In this document: positions 35,201 to 50,200 of the stretch, piece after piece
Numbering within the stretch: position 1 is the first letter of the stretch
How the letters are laid out: every line of letters begins with the position of its first letter
DNA from: Nectonema munidae
Taxonomy: Eukaryota > Nematomorpha > Nectonematoida > Nectonematidae
Direction of reading: 5' to 3'
DNA length: 64,000 nt
Assembly: GCA_030549495.1 (NCBI GenBank)
Contig: JAUIRK010000936.1
Coordinates: 62,001-126,000 of the forward strand
Translations under genes and position numbers: made by a program
Notes under the pieces: generated by a model
What the model saw: the letters and a program-made list of their open reading frames with translations, nothing else
Database searches by the model: none
What the model was told of the DNA's origin: nothing

Positions 35201-38200
35201 ACTGGAGAGAAACAGGGGGAGGGGGCGACACATTTATTATTGCCAGTTAAACTCCTTTTAAAACACTAGATAAAATACTGTGCAGAAAATTCATCAGTAT
35301 TGGCCAAATTTAAATCTCTTCATCAAAGCTATCTATAATCACCCAAAAGACCTCTTTTTTAATTTAGCGGATAATGAAAAAAAGCGAATTTTTAAAAATA
35401 AAGAAATTGATGCTTCTGTCTATATTGATTACAGACTCTACTTATTATCAAAAAATTAATGATTAAAAGTAATAGGGAGCATGCATGTATTGAAAAAAAT
35501 GAAATGATAACGTGAAAAATAGTTTTAATTTTCCTTTTAAATCTATAACTGCAATATTTTATAAACTATTATATACGGTGCAAGAATTTTTTTGGATCAC
35601 CGGTTGGGAAGCACTGGTGTATAGTTTATGGGGTAAATATCGGCATTCAAACTTTTATATAATCCTATTATTGTTGCTACTGCAATTAAATCAATGCAAT
35701 GTGTTCTATACCTATAATACTATATTTTCATGACCATAAACAGGAGTTTCTAGGTAAATCAGGTATTTATTTCGTCAAAAAACTTCATCCATAAGTTCCC
35801 TAGTTTATCTTCATATTTTTAAAATCTATTTAGTACCATTGTTCCCAAAGGTAATGCAGACAACTTCAGTAATATCTATTTAATTCCGTTTAAAACAACA
35901 GTTCTCCTGCCTTTCCTTAGGGAATATTGCTACTAAATGTGTTAAAATATAGAGAATTAAACGCTTTTCAAAAAAATTAGTTTTGTAAAATTTTATTAGT
36001 ATTAGAATTTTCTTAAATCTATAATATTTTGTGTACACTATATAACATAATATATATATATATATAATTAGAAATATTTATTAACTTTTTTTGTTGTTTT
36101 TCTCTTTTCTAATGATAATTTTTTTATTAATTGATTAAAACGAAACTTTTTTTAACAGAATGTATTCGTTATCCATACCTTTTAGTTCCCTTTTTTCTAT
36201 TTGAGTCTTGTATCTAAAATTTCTCAGATCAAAAATAATTTTTTTATGGAAAAATCTAATCTCATCACTATAGCTTGAGAGCTTCATTTATATTAACTAA
36301 AAATTTAACAATTCCTTTGAATTGCTATTACTTTTTTTTCGGGAAACCAAAGATAAGACCTAAATTTATGAAATAGTTTGGAAGCATTTTAGATTATTGT
36401 TGTAATTAGGAGCATATTTCGCTACTGTTTTTTTATTTGAGCGTTATTATGGTGATTTTTTGCAGTTTTGATAACAAATTTTACTTCTCCGAAGCTGTAC
36501 CGTCTCCACTTTCTTCTTCATTAAGTTACTCTTCCTCCATCTCACCAGCGAAAAAACTTAAACAAAGTCCTATTAACCAAACTAAAAGACTGGGTATCGT
36601 TTTATCTTAACTTTGACTGTGTGTAAAATACATTGAAATATCTTTAAGATCATGCTTTTACGCCCCACCATGCTAGTAAGCGTAGTCCTCCACTTCTTTC
36701 CCCCCTAAATTATCCGACTCTTTCGTACAGTCACAATTTACCCAAAACTAATCGCCTTTCTTGTCAAAACTTCGGAAATATTGATGATGTCATGAATATG
36801 GATGTAGCAGATAAAACAGCTCATTCTCCTTTATCCGCCGCAGTTGGTTCATTTTCTTCTGGCCTATCCTCATTAAATAAAAGAAACGTAATTAGTTTAC
36901 AAGACTCGTTTAAAATGTCCTTAAGAAATATTGAAGATTCCTCCGTTGATCTTCATAAACAATCACAAACCCACTCTTCTCACTTTCAAAATAACGCCGG
37001 CAAAAATATTAACCATAACTTCTATGGATATATTGAAAAAACTGTCCAACACGCCTTTAATGGTTTTGATGATATGCCTTCTCAAAACAAAGAAGATCAT
37101 TCCATTCTACACAAAATAGGTGTTTATTCTCAATCTCCTTTTGTAAAGAGTGTGGATTCTTCCCGTCTAAGCGTTTCCTTCTCATCTTCCCTCCCTAGTC
37201 AATGTAATATCAACAGTAAAATAGTTTCTGAATCATCAACCTCATCCTCATCCTCAATTGGTATGCAGCCACTTAAAAAAGCTTGGCTTCAACGCCACGT
37301 TGATAAAATAAGTGAAAATTCAATTCCAAGTGAAGAATGCGACGGTGTCATTTTGGATTTAACCCTGCCCAAATCCTTAAGTAATTCTCCTTCTAGCGTT
37401 GAAAACGCTGATCAAGGTGTAGTACTAGACTTGTCGCTTAAACCCAAGAAACAAAACACCAACAGTTACAAGCGACTACTATCCTCTGAGTCTAACAACA
37501 CAAACATTGCAAATTTTTCAAGCACTCCATCTCATTACACTTCCTCTCTTGCATTTCACGATAAACAAAGAGTGAAGTAAAATGTTTAATAATGACATTA
37601 TTTTTTCAGTAAATATTCTCTTTTATTCAAATTAGGCTTCCTTCTTCTAATATTCAAATCTCTGGAATTGAAAATGGCTTTCGTCCTACACTCTCTCCTA
37701 ACAGTAGTGAATCATCTAGCAGTAGCAAAGGTAAGAAAACTACGTTTTTATTGGATCAAGCAACGTTTTTGTTTTTCCTATTATTTTATATAAGCACCTC
37801 GAAAGCTTGTTTCAATCATCGTTCACACTTGTTTATTAAATAACGCTTGCAACTAGTCATCTTGAAGAAGACTGTGTGCTAAGTTCATTTTTAGGTTTTT
37901 TAAGGGTCGTCCAGATGACAGTTAGGGAATTTACAAAAGGATTGATGATGATGTATAAAAAGGACATGTGCTTTTTTACTTGAAAAAGCAATTGATAGGG
38001 TAAAGATACGACTTGATTTTGATCCATCTATTTTCTTTAGAAGCACGATTTGGAGTTATTCCATGAAGTCGGGGCTTTATGAAGAAGTGTTTTTGATGCA
38101 AAGAATAATCTTGAATAATTTTTAAATTGAAACTAGTACATTTCTTATATCTTTCATCAGTCACTTTTGAAGGGATCTATTTTGCGTGCTTTCATGCTGG

Positions 38201-41200
38201 TAAAAATGGTCAAATTGAAGTTTCAAATAGGACATCGAGTCATTATCATGGTCGACTTGCTAAACTTAAATTATAGAGTGAGTTTCTCCTACTAAAGGAT
38301 TTGGGCTCACAACCAGAACTCAGAATCAAGTTATTGCATTTTTAGCTCTTTGTCAAGGTTAATTGTTTTAAAATCTCTTTGACGCTAATTTCATATTTTT
38401 ATACGTCTTTGACGTTTGACTTGAGTGTAGGCTGGATTTTGTTTATTAACTTAGGATAAAGTTATTACATTGTTTTGATATAGAAATATGCATGTTGCAG
38501 CAGTTGAGTGTGTAACTTTCGATTCGGCTTCCTAGTATTTTCTTGATAAGAACCACATTTTTTATCCGTGATAATTCATCGCCAAGAAAATTTAGTTTCA
38601 AGTTTCCTTGGATGGAATGACTTTAAATTAACAATGACTCTTTACCCGTACAAAGAGTTGTAATCTAAGGACTGTCAATCAACTTGGGATGACACTTTTC
38701 TAAATTGTTAGCATTTTAATACTGTTTACCTGCCTCCTACACCCAATCTTTTAGTGGTCCCAAAGCTAGGACGATAATTGAAAAATCTTTTCTAAAGCTA
38801 AATGATCATCTCGCCAAGATCTGCAACGTTTCAGTAAAAGAAAGACAAAAATCCTTATAGGCGATGAGAAGCGAGTGTGTGAGATGGAACTTTTAAATAA
38901 TGATCTAATTTTAACTAACTATATAAATAATCAACGAACGAAATGCCCATAACCAAATAAATAAATTATTAGAATTAACTTTTTTTGTTTTAAGGTTAAG
39001 TATTATAATGAATATTTAAAATCAATTTTTTTCATTAATTTCCACTTCATTGATATATTATTGCAAATGTCAACTATATTTGGTCAAAAGCAGTAATGTA
39101 GCCAGTAATTTGAACAAGACCTCATACATTTGTCAGCTGGACAAATATTTTTTCTCCCCCCCACCCACTCTAAAAAAAATTTTTTAGTGAATGATTTACT
39201 TTTTTACTGTTTCATCAACATTTCTCTGATTATTATGTAATATCATTTAGAATTTTTTTAGAGTGGGAAGGAGATAACAGATAAATAATTTCACATTATA
39301 TACAATATACATATATAATATATATTTTTTGCTTTAAATTTTTATTTAATTTTGGAAAAACATATGATAAGTGAAAATTGTAATATTACTTATCTAATGA
39401 GGAACCCAATAGCAACTGATGTGTCTAAGTATTCTATCGAAAGGATTTAAACCTTTAACTTTCATTTCCTCTCGCCATATGAACTCACGCACATAAAAAT
39501 CTAGTAGACTTCTATGAGTGCCGTTCTGTTTTTTATTTTTTTCTTTGGCATTTCTCCACATTCGTTGAATATTTTGAGTGTGAGCCCCACTAGAAGGATC
39601 CACATGATAATCATTGGTGGAAACATATTTCTGTATGCATCCCAGTCATCACTTATTGTTGAAGTTCCAGGCCTTATGCTATTTTTATTATTGGATAAAG
39701 TGTTGTCGCTTTCCTGTCTCGGACAATAAACATAAAATTTTCTTTGTCTCTCTGCACATTCCTCCAAAAACCCATTGTTGAGGAAGTATACGTCCAACGT
39801 GATTTTTTCTTTTGATGAACAAACTTTCATCTATTTCTGCAGTCATGTTGTGTCCTCCAATCACTCTAGGATTAGCTAGGAGATGTTGGGCACATATTCC
39901 AATCAACTACTGATTCGTGCTTTATTTCTAATTCACGATCACAAAATTTTATACTTGGCATGTGGTGTGCCCAACAGTATATAAACAATGCTGCTTTCCG
40001 AAAAGGTAAACGAGAATTTTCGAACCAATTATTTGTTCTTACTCCTCTTTCTTCTCTACATAAACGAAATTTACACTCTATCTATTTTATTTTCCAACAG
40101 ACAGTTTAATTATATGAGAATTCCTTTTGATTGGAAAAAAATGCTAGAATTCTCATCATTACATATTTGACTTAATCGTAAAAAAATCATTCTAAAAACT
40201 AATGCTAATAATCGCCAGCTAATGAAAATAGAAAATATTCTGTTCTTTCAATTTTAGAAATTATCGTCTGTTTTTTAAAAAAATTTTAGAGTGGGGGGAT
40301 AGCAGAAAAGTACCATCTTTTTTTATAGCACATATAGCTAAGTAAGTTTATTATATTTATAATGATTAATTCTGTGAAAAAAAATGCAAATCTCTTTTTT
40401 TTCTTGATCCGAGAATTTGATTGTGAAGGAAATCATGTGATGCAAGTTGTAGAGTAAAGAACAAGGTGGAGTTTGAATCATCAATAGAAGTATTTGTCGG
40501 AGAGCCATTTAGCTGCATGATAGCTACCAACAATTCAATTTGATTAAAGATTGAATACTATATAAGTAAGCAAATATACATATAAAGAAAAATACTAGAA
40601 ATATGACAGGGTCAAAAAATATGTAAGAATAAAACAGGGAAAGAATAACTGAAAAAATAAAAGAAGAAACTCGGATATAAATATGTCTATAATATCTCTG
40701 AAAACAATTTATTTTGTAATAACTACGACAATAGAAAGTGCAGTATATTAGAAGACAAAAAAACTAATACGAACATAAAAACACTTTTTTAGAGGACAAG
40801 GTTCATATTTATTTGTGTATAAGCTTGTAACTATCGATGTTTTGAAGGTTTTGAGTTTAAGGTTTTCAGTATCAAGATTTGAAACATTGTCATTCCATAG
40901 CTTAATGGCTCTATATTTCAGAACCTTTTTAGAAGTCGGTAATCTAAAAAAATCAATGGCAAATTTTTTAGGTTTCTAATTTCATAATCAACTATATTAT
41001 TTTTATAAATAATCCATTCATCAAAAATATCAGGTAACAATTTATTAACAAGTTTGTATAAAGAAATAGATAGTCGAAGTTGATAAATATCATCAATACT
41101 CAACAAAGTATACTTATTATATAGAACTGTACAACTTTTGCTATTAGAATTGAATTCTTTTTGATTGCTCTATTTTGTATACACATCAGTTTTTTTATGT

Positions 41201-44200
41201 CTGTATATCCTCAATTGATTGCTCTGTAGAAGCAGTGAGGTAAAAATAGCGATTTATATAACAGTAATTTGATATGGTACAGAAAATTCATTTTTATATC
41301 TATTTAAAACACCTACTACATAATTTAATTTCATAGAAACTGAATTTATGTGATTTTTCCAGGTCAGGTTTTCATTTATATACAATCCCAGAAGATTAAA
41401 ACATGATATACGCTCTATGTGACCTTTAAGGCACAAATTATTCATTTTATTAGAAAAAAACATATATTTAGTTTTCTTTATATTAATTTTTCATTGATTG
41501 GAATGTATAGTATATCCCTTATCAGAAACATATTTTTTTAACCTCATCAGATTATAAGGGCACAAATGTAGACATAAAAACTATATAAGAAAAATCAGTA
41601 CCAGGACACTTTAGCTAACAAAATTTTATCAAACAGACATTTGGCCTAATAAACATTTGAAGAACCCGTATTTCACCAAAAAAGTTTTGTTACAACGAAG
41701 TATGCTTAGTAGCGTCATGTTTTTCTCAATCAACTGGTAGGCTAGGTTATGACTGGTGAAAATTTTATCAGTGGTGATATTTCTACCAGTATTGAGTATG
41801 GCTTACATAAATTCATAACAACTTTTATTGTGGCATTTAAAGCAAATGCGGTCTTAACTTCACAAAGCCAAATTTTTAAACAATACTTTTTTTGGTTTTC
41901 TTGGTAAGTAGGATTTTTCGGGTAGTTTACCTCTGTAAGGTAATAGTTGCTCATCTAATGTGAGAAATTCTACATGAATGTAAAGTTTTCTCAAAGACAA
42001 CACAAAAAGTTCACAAACTTCTCCCATCGCAACCATTTTCTCTTATTTTTTTCTTGCTTCTCTGGTTGATTGGTTGTCAAAACGGAGACATCCCAGGAAA
42101 AATTTCATCCGATTAAGTGAAATGCAAAAAAGCTCTGTAAAAAGGGCGAGAATCATTTTTATCAAAAAAGTCTTCTATGTCTTAAGTTATCACAATCTGC
42201 ACCTGAGCGTATTAAAAAAGCCAAAAACAGCATGTTCGAACTTACCTGGGTGTAGACGTTTGAACATGTAGACTTTTCGATTGGAGCATCTCAAAAAATG
42301 TTTAATTTCTTCAGATAATAAAAGATTAAGTAATTCATGTTCATTTTGAGTTGCTGTCAAAGTCCTTGAGTTTTTTGTTCAAATATTTCTTGTCAGTCTA
42401 ACATTAGGTTGTAAAGTTTTACTCCATGCCTATCCCATTACATGTCTCGACTACATGCGGGCTCTCTTCCATATCATCGTCATCATCATCATCATTTGAG
42501 ACTTGACTGAAGGACGAATCTTCAGAATCAGAAGAAATTTTCATTTCACTTTCGCTATCATTAGCTTCCAAAGCTTGGATTCGTAACTCATCTAGGCACA
42601 AACTTTCTTCAACATCGCTCTCATATTCTACATTTTCCAAACTCTTGTCTATAACTTCATTATTTTTTAACAAATTAGAGTTTTTGTTTGGGAGTTTAAT
42701 CCTGTGTAACATAGTCTTTTAGAAAATGTGAGAGAAAAGTATTAGTGTTATAGGTTTTTTTTAAATAATGAAATCAGAGATTTGAGCAGTATCAGAAATG
42801 AGATGATGGCGATTTCACCTACTTTGGCCAACTAGGATAAATGCTTTTTCAACTTTTGATAAAAAGGTTACATATATTAATTAATTACAGATCCTCCCAC
42901 CCATTTAAGGATATTTATAATCATCACTTAGTTCGCACGAACGCGAAGCAATAATTGATTCTACTAGCTGTATTTTCTATGATAACTAAAGGAAAACTGT
43001 GGAGTGATTTCATCGAGAAGACACAATTTGGCCGGCTGTATCAAACTATGAGGAAAGTAGGCTTGATGCGGGATCGAACCCAAGACCTTGAGTTATCTTA
43101 CTCACGTTCCAAATATATCTAAAATAGATAAAGCTCCAGATATATCACATCTTTTAAAATCTACAAATAATATCTCTAAATCCTTGTTTGAATTTATATA
43201 TATTACGTTTACTTTAGTGTGTACTAATTCGCCCTCATCATCCTTTATGCAAAGTGCTGCTGACTCCAGTAGCATTACAACGGCTAATCAAATTAGCAAC
43301 TCTTCAATCATTCCATCCTTGCAACTTCAGCGTGTTTCTTGCAATGACTTACCTGCCACTAAAATTCAAAAATGCCTTGAATGTCGAAGGATTGCTAATT
43401 CCAAAGTTGTTTTCTCGAATTCTGGAAATTGTCCCTCTAAAAATCCGTATTCTTGTCGCTTTTATATGTTCAAAAAGTAAGCTTTTTTCCATTATTCGAC
43501 GCTGGTCTCCTAATTATTTGCCTTTTAAAAGATGGAAGTTAAATGCACGTGGATTTTCTTACTTTGGACTCTCAACTTTTAAAGATGTATCCCCCGAAGA
43601 TTGCAAAATTTGGTTTCCTGAAAAGCTAGACCTGCCTACATCTAATATCATTTCTAGTCACTCAAATTTGAAGGATTTGAAAATTCCCATCTATATCATG
43701 AAGAATGTGCTACCCTACTTTTACTTTCTCGTTACACAGGAAGACTACATGCTCTCCAGAATGACGGAAGGCTGTAAAATTAAATTTAATATACCCACAA
43801 TTTCTAACCAGATACAGTATTAGTATGTGATATAACAAGTGTTTTCCAATGTAGTATTCATGTTTAGAGCAGTGATGATTTACATTACGATTTGAAAAGA
43901 AATGTTGTATTCTTAATTTCACTTTTGTGTGCCGTAAAATCAGTACCAGGACACTTTAGCTAACAAAATTTTATCAAACAGACATTTGGCCTAATAAACA
44001 TTTGAAGAACCCGTATTTCACCAAAAATATAAATACAATTTGGCATTTTTTCAGACTTTGTAACCAATAAAATAAAATTGTTCTAATGTTAAAGCACAAA
44101 CTCAATAAAATATAATAAAATGATATTCTCTATAAATATATATATACAGTAAACTCTCTCAAATCAAAAATGAAAAGGGTTTCAAAAATCATGCTTTTTT

Positions 44201-47200
44201 TGATAACGTCATGACAATATTATAACTTGTTAATTATTATATTATTAGAATTTATGTTTCATTCCAGGTTTTCCGAGATCACAGTTTCCGGGGATCCCGT
44301 ACTAATTCTTAACAATTTTGCTCCTATTTATCAACATTTCATTTGATTGTTTAAAAATAGAAATTTATTTGATATATTTTCGTCGTTAAAAATACATTAA
44401 TCTAGCAATCGTTTTCTCCATTTTATATTTTCTTTCTATATACTTACGTTATCTGTCAGAAATCAGTATCAATAAAGAAACTTTCATAGTATTTATTTTA
44501 ATTGATATTCTTTTGATCAAAAATACATATTTCTATCTTGACATTTAGTCGTAGAAAGTATAAAGATCAATAATAGCTGATGGGAAGTCGATGCACATTA
44601 TAAATAAAGAGCGTGTATAAGAAATGATAAATTCTATATTTTCTCGACAATCCTAACCTTAAGGCATTTATCAAGAATCTAATATGGAGGATGAAAACAA
44701 ATGGTGAAATGAAGATCACTTTACGGATAAAGACTGTATTTTTGTAAGGTCGAGAATATAAAGAATTTATCGTTTCGTATACAACCTATTTATTTTTAAC
44801 GATCAAATTTAAAAGTATTGAGATTTATATGCATTCATTAAGATACTGAGAAATTGTAAAAAAAATTGTATAAAACTTACATTTTTATTCTTTAATCTCA
44901 AATTTTTCCTTCATCAAATGTCATCCATCAAAATGTAGTCATTCCATTTTTGTCAATTCATACGTTTTTTTATAATATATTTAATTATCATAAAACTCAA
45001 CCTATAATTTCCTTAAACATAGCTTTCAAAAGACGATAAAATTTAGGGTGAAATTTTTAAAGTTATGAAGATGTGTAGAAGATACTGTAGATTTTTTGAA
45101 TGCAGAATAGCTTGCTGATTAACAAGCTTATAAAATTGAAGAACAAGTGAAAGTTAAGTTTTATTCAAACTAATAAAAAAAATTTCATGAGAGTATAAAA
45201 TCATTCATTTTAGATTGTTTGGCAGCTTTTGCAGAAGACCTGTTGATGTGAATAAGAGCTTTTGACATCAAATTGAGCAAAGTTTCATCTTTGGTTTGAA
45301 GAGCTCTAACTCTTACCTTTTCAAGATAAATCATAGCTGTTTTCTTGTTGACTATTTGATCTTCTAACAGTTCTTCCTTCTCAGAAACATTCTCTGCTCT
45401 AGCTTCAGCTCGAATTTTTTCCTCCAGTCGCTATAGGATGTATTGCAGAATCACAATCAACAAAGTTTCTCCATTCAATTCCTGACATTAAGCTTTCAAA
45501 AGATTCATCATTTGTATTTAAATTTTGTTCTTGGGGTAAAGTTTCGTTATAAGTGAAACCACATTTTGCAAAATATCTTTTATTAATTTTGGTGTTACCA
45601 AATCCCACGAATCTTTCAACTATGAAAATGCATCAGGTATGTTTACTTGATCTGCAATTTCTGACACATTCTCTGCCTCATCCATTTTTAGTAAAATGTG
45701 TCACATTAACCGCCTTCTATAGTTTGATTTCACTGTCTTGATAATTCCTACATCACAAGATTGAAGCCGCGAAGTCGTGTTTGCAGGAAGATAGACTAAT
45801 TTAACATTTGATAAGGAAGAATAAGAGTGTGCGCAATTATCAACAAATGGGAGTATAGATCTCGATTTACTTTTCATTCTGTTATTCAGCCTATTAATCC
45901 AGTCTGAAAAATCTGGCTATTCATTCTGGCTTGTATTCGACCGGAAGTAGAGATGCTGGAAACCAACGGGAGGGGTAACTTTTTTCCGATTGCACTACAG
46001 CATAAGAGAACAGTTAATCTGTTTTTTGAGTTTTTCACCACTTTGCAACTTTCACTACTTGTGTTTGTTAGGTAACGTACAAAAAAATAAAGCTGTTTCG
46101 TCGGCTTTGAAAATATTATCTAGCGAATATCCGTCACACAAGGAAACCTAACGCAAACACCAATTTGCAATCGTCTCCTCACTCGCGTCCGCGCTCACTC
46201 CAGATAAAACAGAGCAGGAAATGTCATGTCTTTTTCGGAAACGACTCAACGATCCGTTTGAGGCAACAAACTTTTCTAACATTAGATCTTTGGACATCAT
46301 TAGTGCATTTTCTTGAATACGTTTACCTGAAACAGGGATATTCTTTCTTCTTGCTTAACAAAACGACTTAAAAATAACCTATTTAAATGATCGTTTTCTG
46401 TTTCCATAATTTTAATTCTTCGAATTCAAGCCATCATCCCATAACTTCTTGATTTTTTCTCTATTCAAAATAATATTCTGAATTCGGATTTTCCCTACAT
46501 GCATTTCTTTATAAATATGCAAACACTTCATGCCTTTATCATATTTTCCGATTACCTCAATTTTTTCTTGTAGAGTCAAGTGAGTGCGTTTTTTTGTAAC
46601 AGAAGACATTGAATTGGGCTCAGAAAATAAGTGCATGAATAATAGTGAAAATAAAGTGTATAAATTATGCTCAACACCAAACACCAAAACAGGATTAACA
46701 TAAGATAATAAACAAACATGTTGAATCAATTAAAATTAAACAAAAAACTAAAACTAACATACTTGCTCACACAGCAAACATAGTATATGAAGGAAAGATA
46801 ATGCGATGTACACTTCATGCTTGTTGAATTCAATATTAGATTTTAACACAATTGCAGCTTTGATTGTCTTATATTTAACAATAATAACTATGAACATAAA
46901 ACTTTCGGTCGCATCTGAGGGGTTGGATAAGCGGTTTAATAGGGGTAATGTTAATGTAAGTTATTGAATACTCAATTCAAAGGGATATTATTTACCTTCA
47001 GTGACTTTATTATGTAGAAAGTCGATAAGTTTTATTAGCTGCAGAATCGACGTTTTTTATACTAATCTTATTTTAATTCTTCTAGTTAACATTTTCACAA
47101 AGCTAACTTTCCTTCCTACCTAGCTTGTTTCCAGCCACTAAAAATAGTGTTGTTATTTTAAATGCATATAGAAAGAAAATTTCATGTAAAATAGTATCTT

Positions 47201-50200
47201 GACTCTTGAGCACATTTGCTTTTAATGATAAATTGAGAGAAAATATTCCTTCAATCACCAAAGTAACAAATTTTCAGAAATAATTTTAATAACGCCAACC
47301 ATTTGTTATTGCATATAAACTTTGGCCAAGTGTATAGAGTTTATGCATTTCCAAATTTCTTGTTTTTTATATCAGATTTGTTTGAAAGGTACATAAAAAA
47401 AGTTAAGACAGAGTATCTTTATAACTGCTAAGCCATATCCACGTAAAAAATATATAAACTCTATTCTACTTTTTATGTATTTTTATAGCAACTATTTCTT
47501 GGAAGCGAGCCATCAGTGGAGTGAGAGAAATGTGTGACGTCTGTTCTACTACGATCTTCAATCTGCATTCCCTATGTATTCGCTGCGGTTTTTGTGTATG
47601 CATTGACTGCTACCATCAGTTCCTAAGGCTACCCAATCCTCCAGTTTGGCCTCCTTGCACAAATAGACAAATCCATAGCATTCAAAAACTTTCAACAGCT
47701 CAGATCATTCCAAATAATAGTATTTTTATCTTATATTTTTTATGGAAGCATAATGATTTCAAAAATATTTGTAGAATACCAAAATATAGTTTTATATCTT
47801 ACATGCATGCGTGTTATATAAAGACGCGCACTTTTAAATGTGTCTACATATTTATTATGAAGGGTAAACTATCAGTTTCTATTTTGACAAATGTGGTTAA
47901 AAATAGTTGGTCTTTTGATTTACAATCGTGTATCATACGAGCGTGCATTTTATATTTCCTAAACATAAATTTTAACCTAATTATTTTTTAATAATTATAC
48001 TTTTTCTGGCAAAACATTATTTTATCATATATCTCATTGCAAGTTTCTTTTTTTAAGTTAGAAGTATATTTGTTTTTTTTTGGTTTTAGTCATGTCATTT
48101 TGAGTTTCTTTTATTTCGATGAGATCTTTTTAATGATTACTAAGTCCATCTCCTCTATCTTAATAAAACTAAGGTTTCAAACTTCTTCATTACTTGGGTA
48201 TAAATTATCTTTAATTTCTTTTTAAATAAGAGAAACAATTTTTTTTAATAATTTCCATAAATTTTCCATGTTAAACCAAAGTAACAGAAGCAAAGTAGGT
48301 TAAGCAAGAGTTAAATTGGTAAATAGAAATGAGTTGAAAATAGTATATAATAAAATTAGATGCAACCGCGAGAAGCCATTATCAGACTTGGAAAAAATAA
48401 TTTTTGACTGAAAAACTTCAAGTAAAAGTTTTTATCTCGTGTATGTTTCGACCTCATATATGTATTATAAAAATTAGTATTATCTGCATGATCTCTATAA
48501 TTTTATATTAATATATTTTAGTTTTGCAAAAATTGGCAAACGTTTCTAGAGAAATTGTACTCGCTTTAAAAATTAATTTGAAAATGGTAAAGCATACGTA
48601 TCCTAAAAATAATACAGATGCTATAAAAGAGGTAAATTTGTGTTCAACAAACCTTTGTTCTGTGACGTGTTTTGTTTTTCAGAATATCATTAATTACATA
48701 CGTAATTTTGATAAAATCTCTTCCAAATTTGACGTTTTTAACGAAACATGCAATCACACCAATGAACAGAGTATTAGAAGCGAGCGAAAGATTAGACAAC
48801 AAGTAAATGAACTGAATGAATCCGAAAAAATGTGTGCTGAAAGTTTAGCTTCCTTTTCTTCTAGTGCAATTTCCTCGCCCTTATCTTTAGTTAGTGGATC
48901 TAATGGCGCTACTTCTTCTCTTTCTTGGTTGGCTGATGTTGCATTGAGTTCTCAATCATCAAGTAGCCTTATTTTCAAAGTATTTTAGTTTTTATTGTAC
49001 GTCTTTCAAATCTCTTCTAGTTAATCTAAATGTCAGTAATCTAAATCGAAGTGAGACTCATGAAGCCACATTAAAGTCGACGAAAACAAATTCAGCTGTC
49101 CAAGAAGTTAGCAAGAATATATCTCCATTAGATGGAGATTACATTGAAAATCTAAACAAAAATTCAACTTATAACGACGTTATAATGGCACTCATCAAAC
49201 AAGGCATCTCTCGCCCACAAGACTTTTTTGAAATATGGGATTACAAAATTGAAGGCAAAAAGATTAAAAAAGATAAATGTGAAATGTGTTATAATACAGC
49301 CCATTCTTACTTCTGTGATTTCACACCTCTACCACAGCTTCCTAAAAAAGTAAATGAACTTACTACTATCTTTTCTTCGTGTTTATTTTGGTAGAATACA
49401 CGGGTTTAAATACCCTATTTTTGATATTGATCTAAAATCGACGGTTAACGCTTGCTTTTTGGCTCGTTCAACACCTTATCTCTGCCTTAACCCATTAGTG
49501 ATCAAGTGTCAATTTTATTGGGATTTTTTCAAAACTAGTAGAAAATGAAGTCCTCTTTCTTTCAACAATTTAAAAGTTATTTTCTTTCAAAAAAATTATT
49601 TTTTTAAATACGGAAAAAATATATAACTTGGTTATACTTGCAAAAAATGTAATTTTTTGTTTGAAAGATATTGATCAAGTGTCAAAATGTAATTTTTAAT
49701 TTCAAAACATGAACAAAATTATTAAACAATTGATTATTTAGAATGAAATTTGCATGTGAAGCGAAACATTAAATTTTATACTTTTTTTCTTTGTACCTTT
49801 TTTACAAAAGGCACACTTTTTGCGTTCTGAAGTTTCCAAAAAGTTTTGATATAAAATACCGCCTTTTAAAGGATAAAATATATGTCTGATATTCTTTCAA
49901 AAAAATTGTATCTGTTATATACTAATGTACATAGTCTTATTTTATATCTTTTTTTCTTTTTAGATCTTTTCTTTAAAAGAAAGTAAAATTCTTTATCCTG
50001 ATGTCCAGCATTATTGGTCTAATAAAGGAACAGTCTTGCATTTACAACAAGAATATAATCACTCTGCGCCCATTGATAGTGAAAAACAAAGTTCTATTTT
50101 TCAACTTTTTCAAGAAGTTTGGGTAAGAAGTCAGCCAGTCGTTGTTGAAAATTGTGATCTAAGCATAAACAAAGATATTTGGTCACCTGATTACTTCTTG

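Noticed and set aside
43088-43217. Upstream extension of exon 11 ([14 protein letters not shown]...)
   Set aside because: The frame is open, but the phase from exon 10 fits the acceptor at 43217 exactly; the earlier part directly follows a SINE and has no acceptor.
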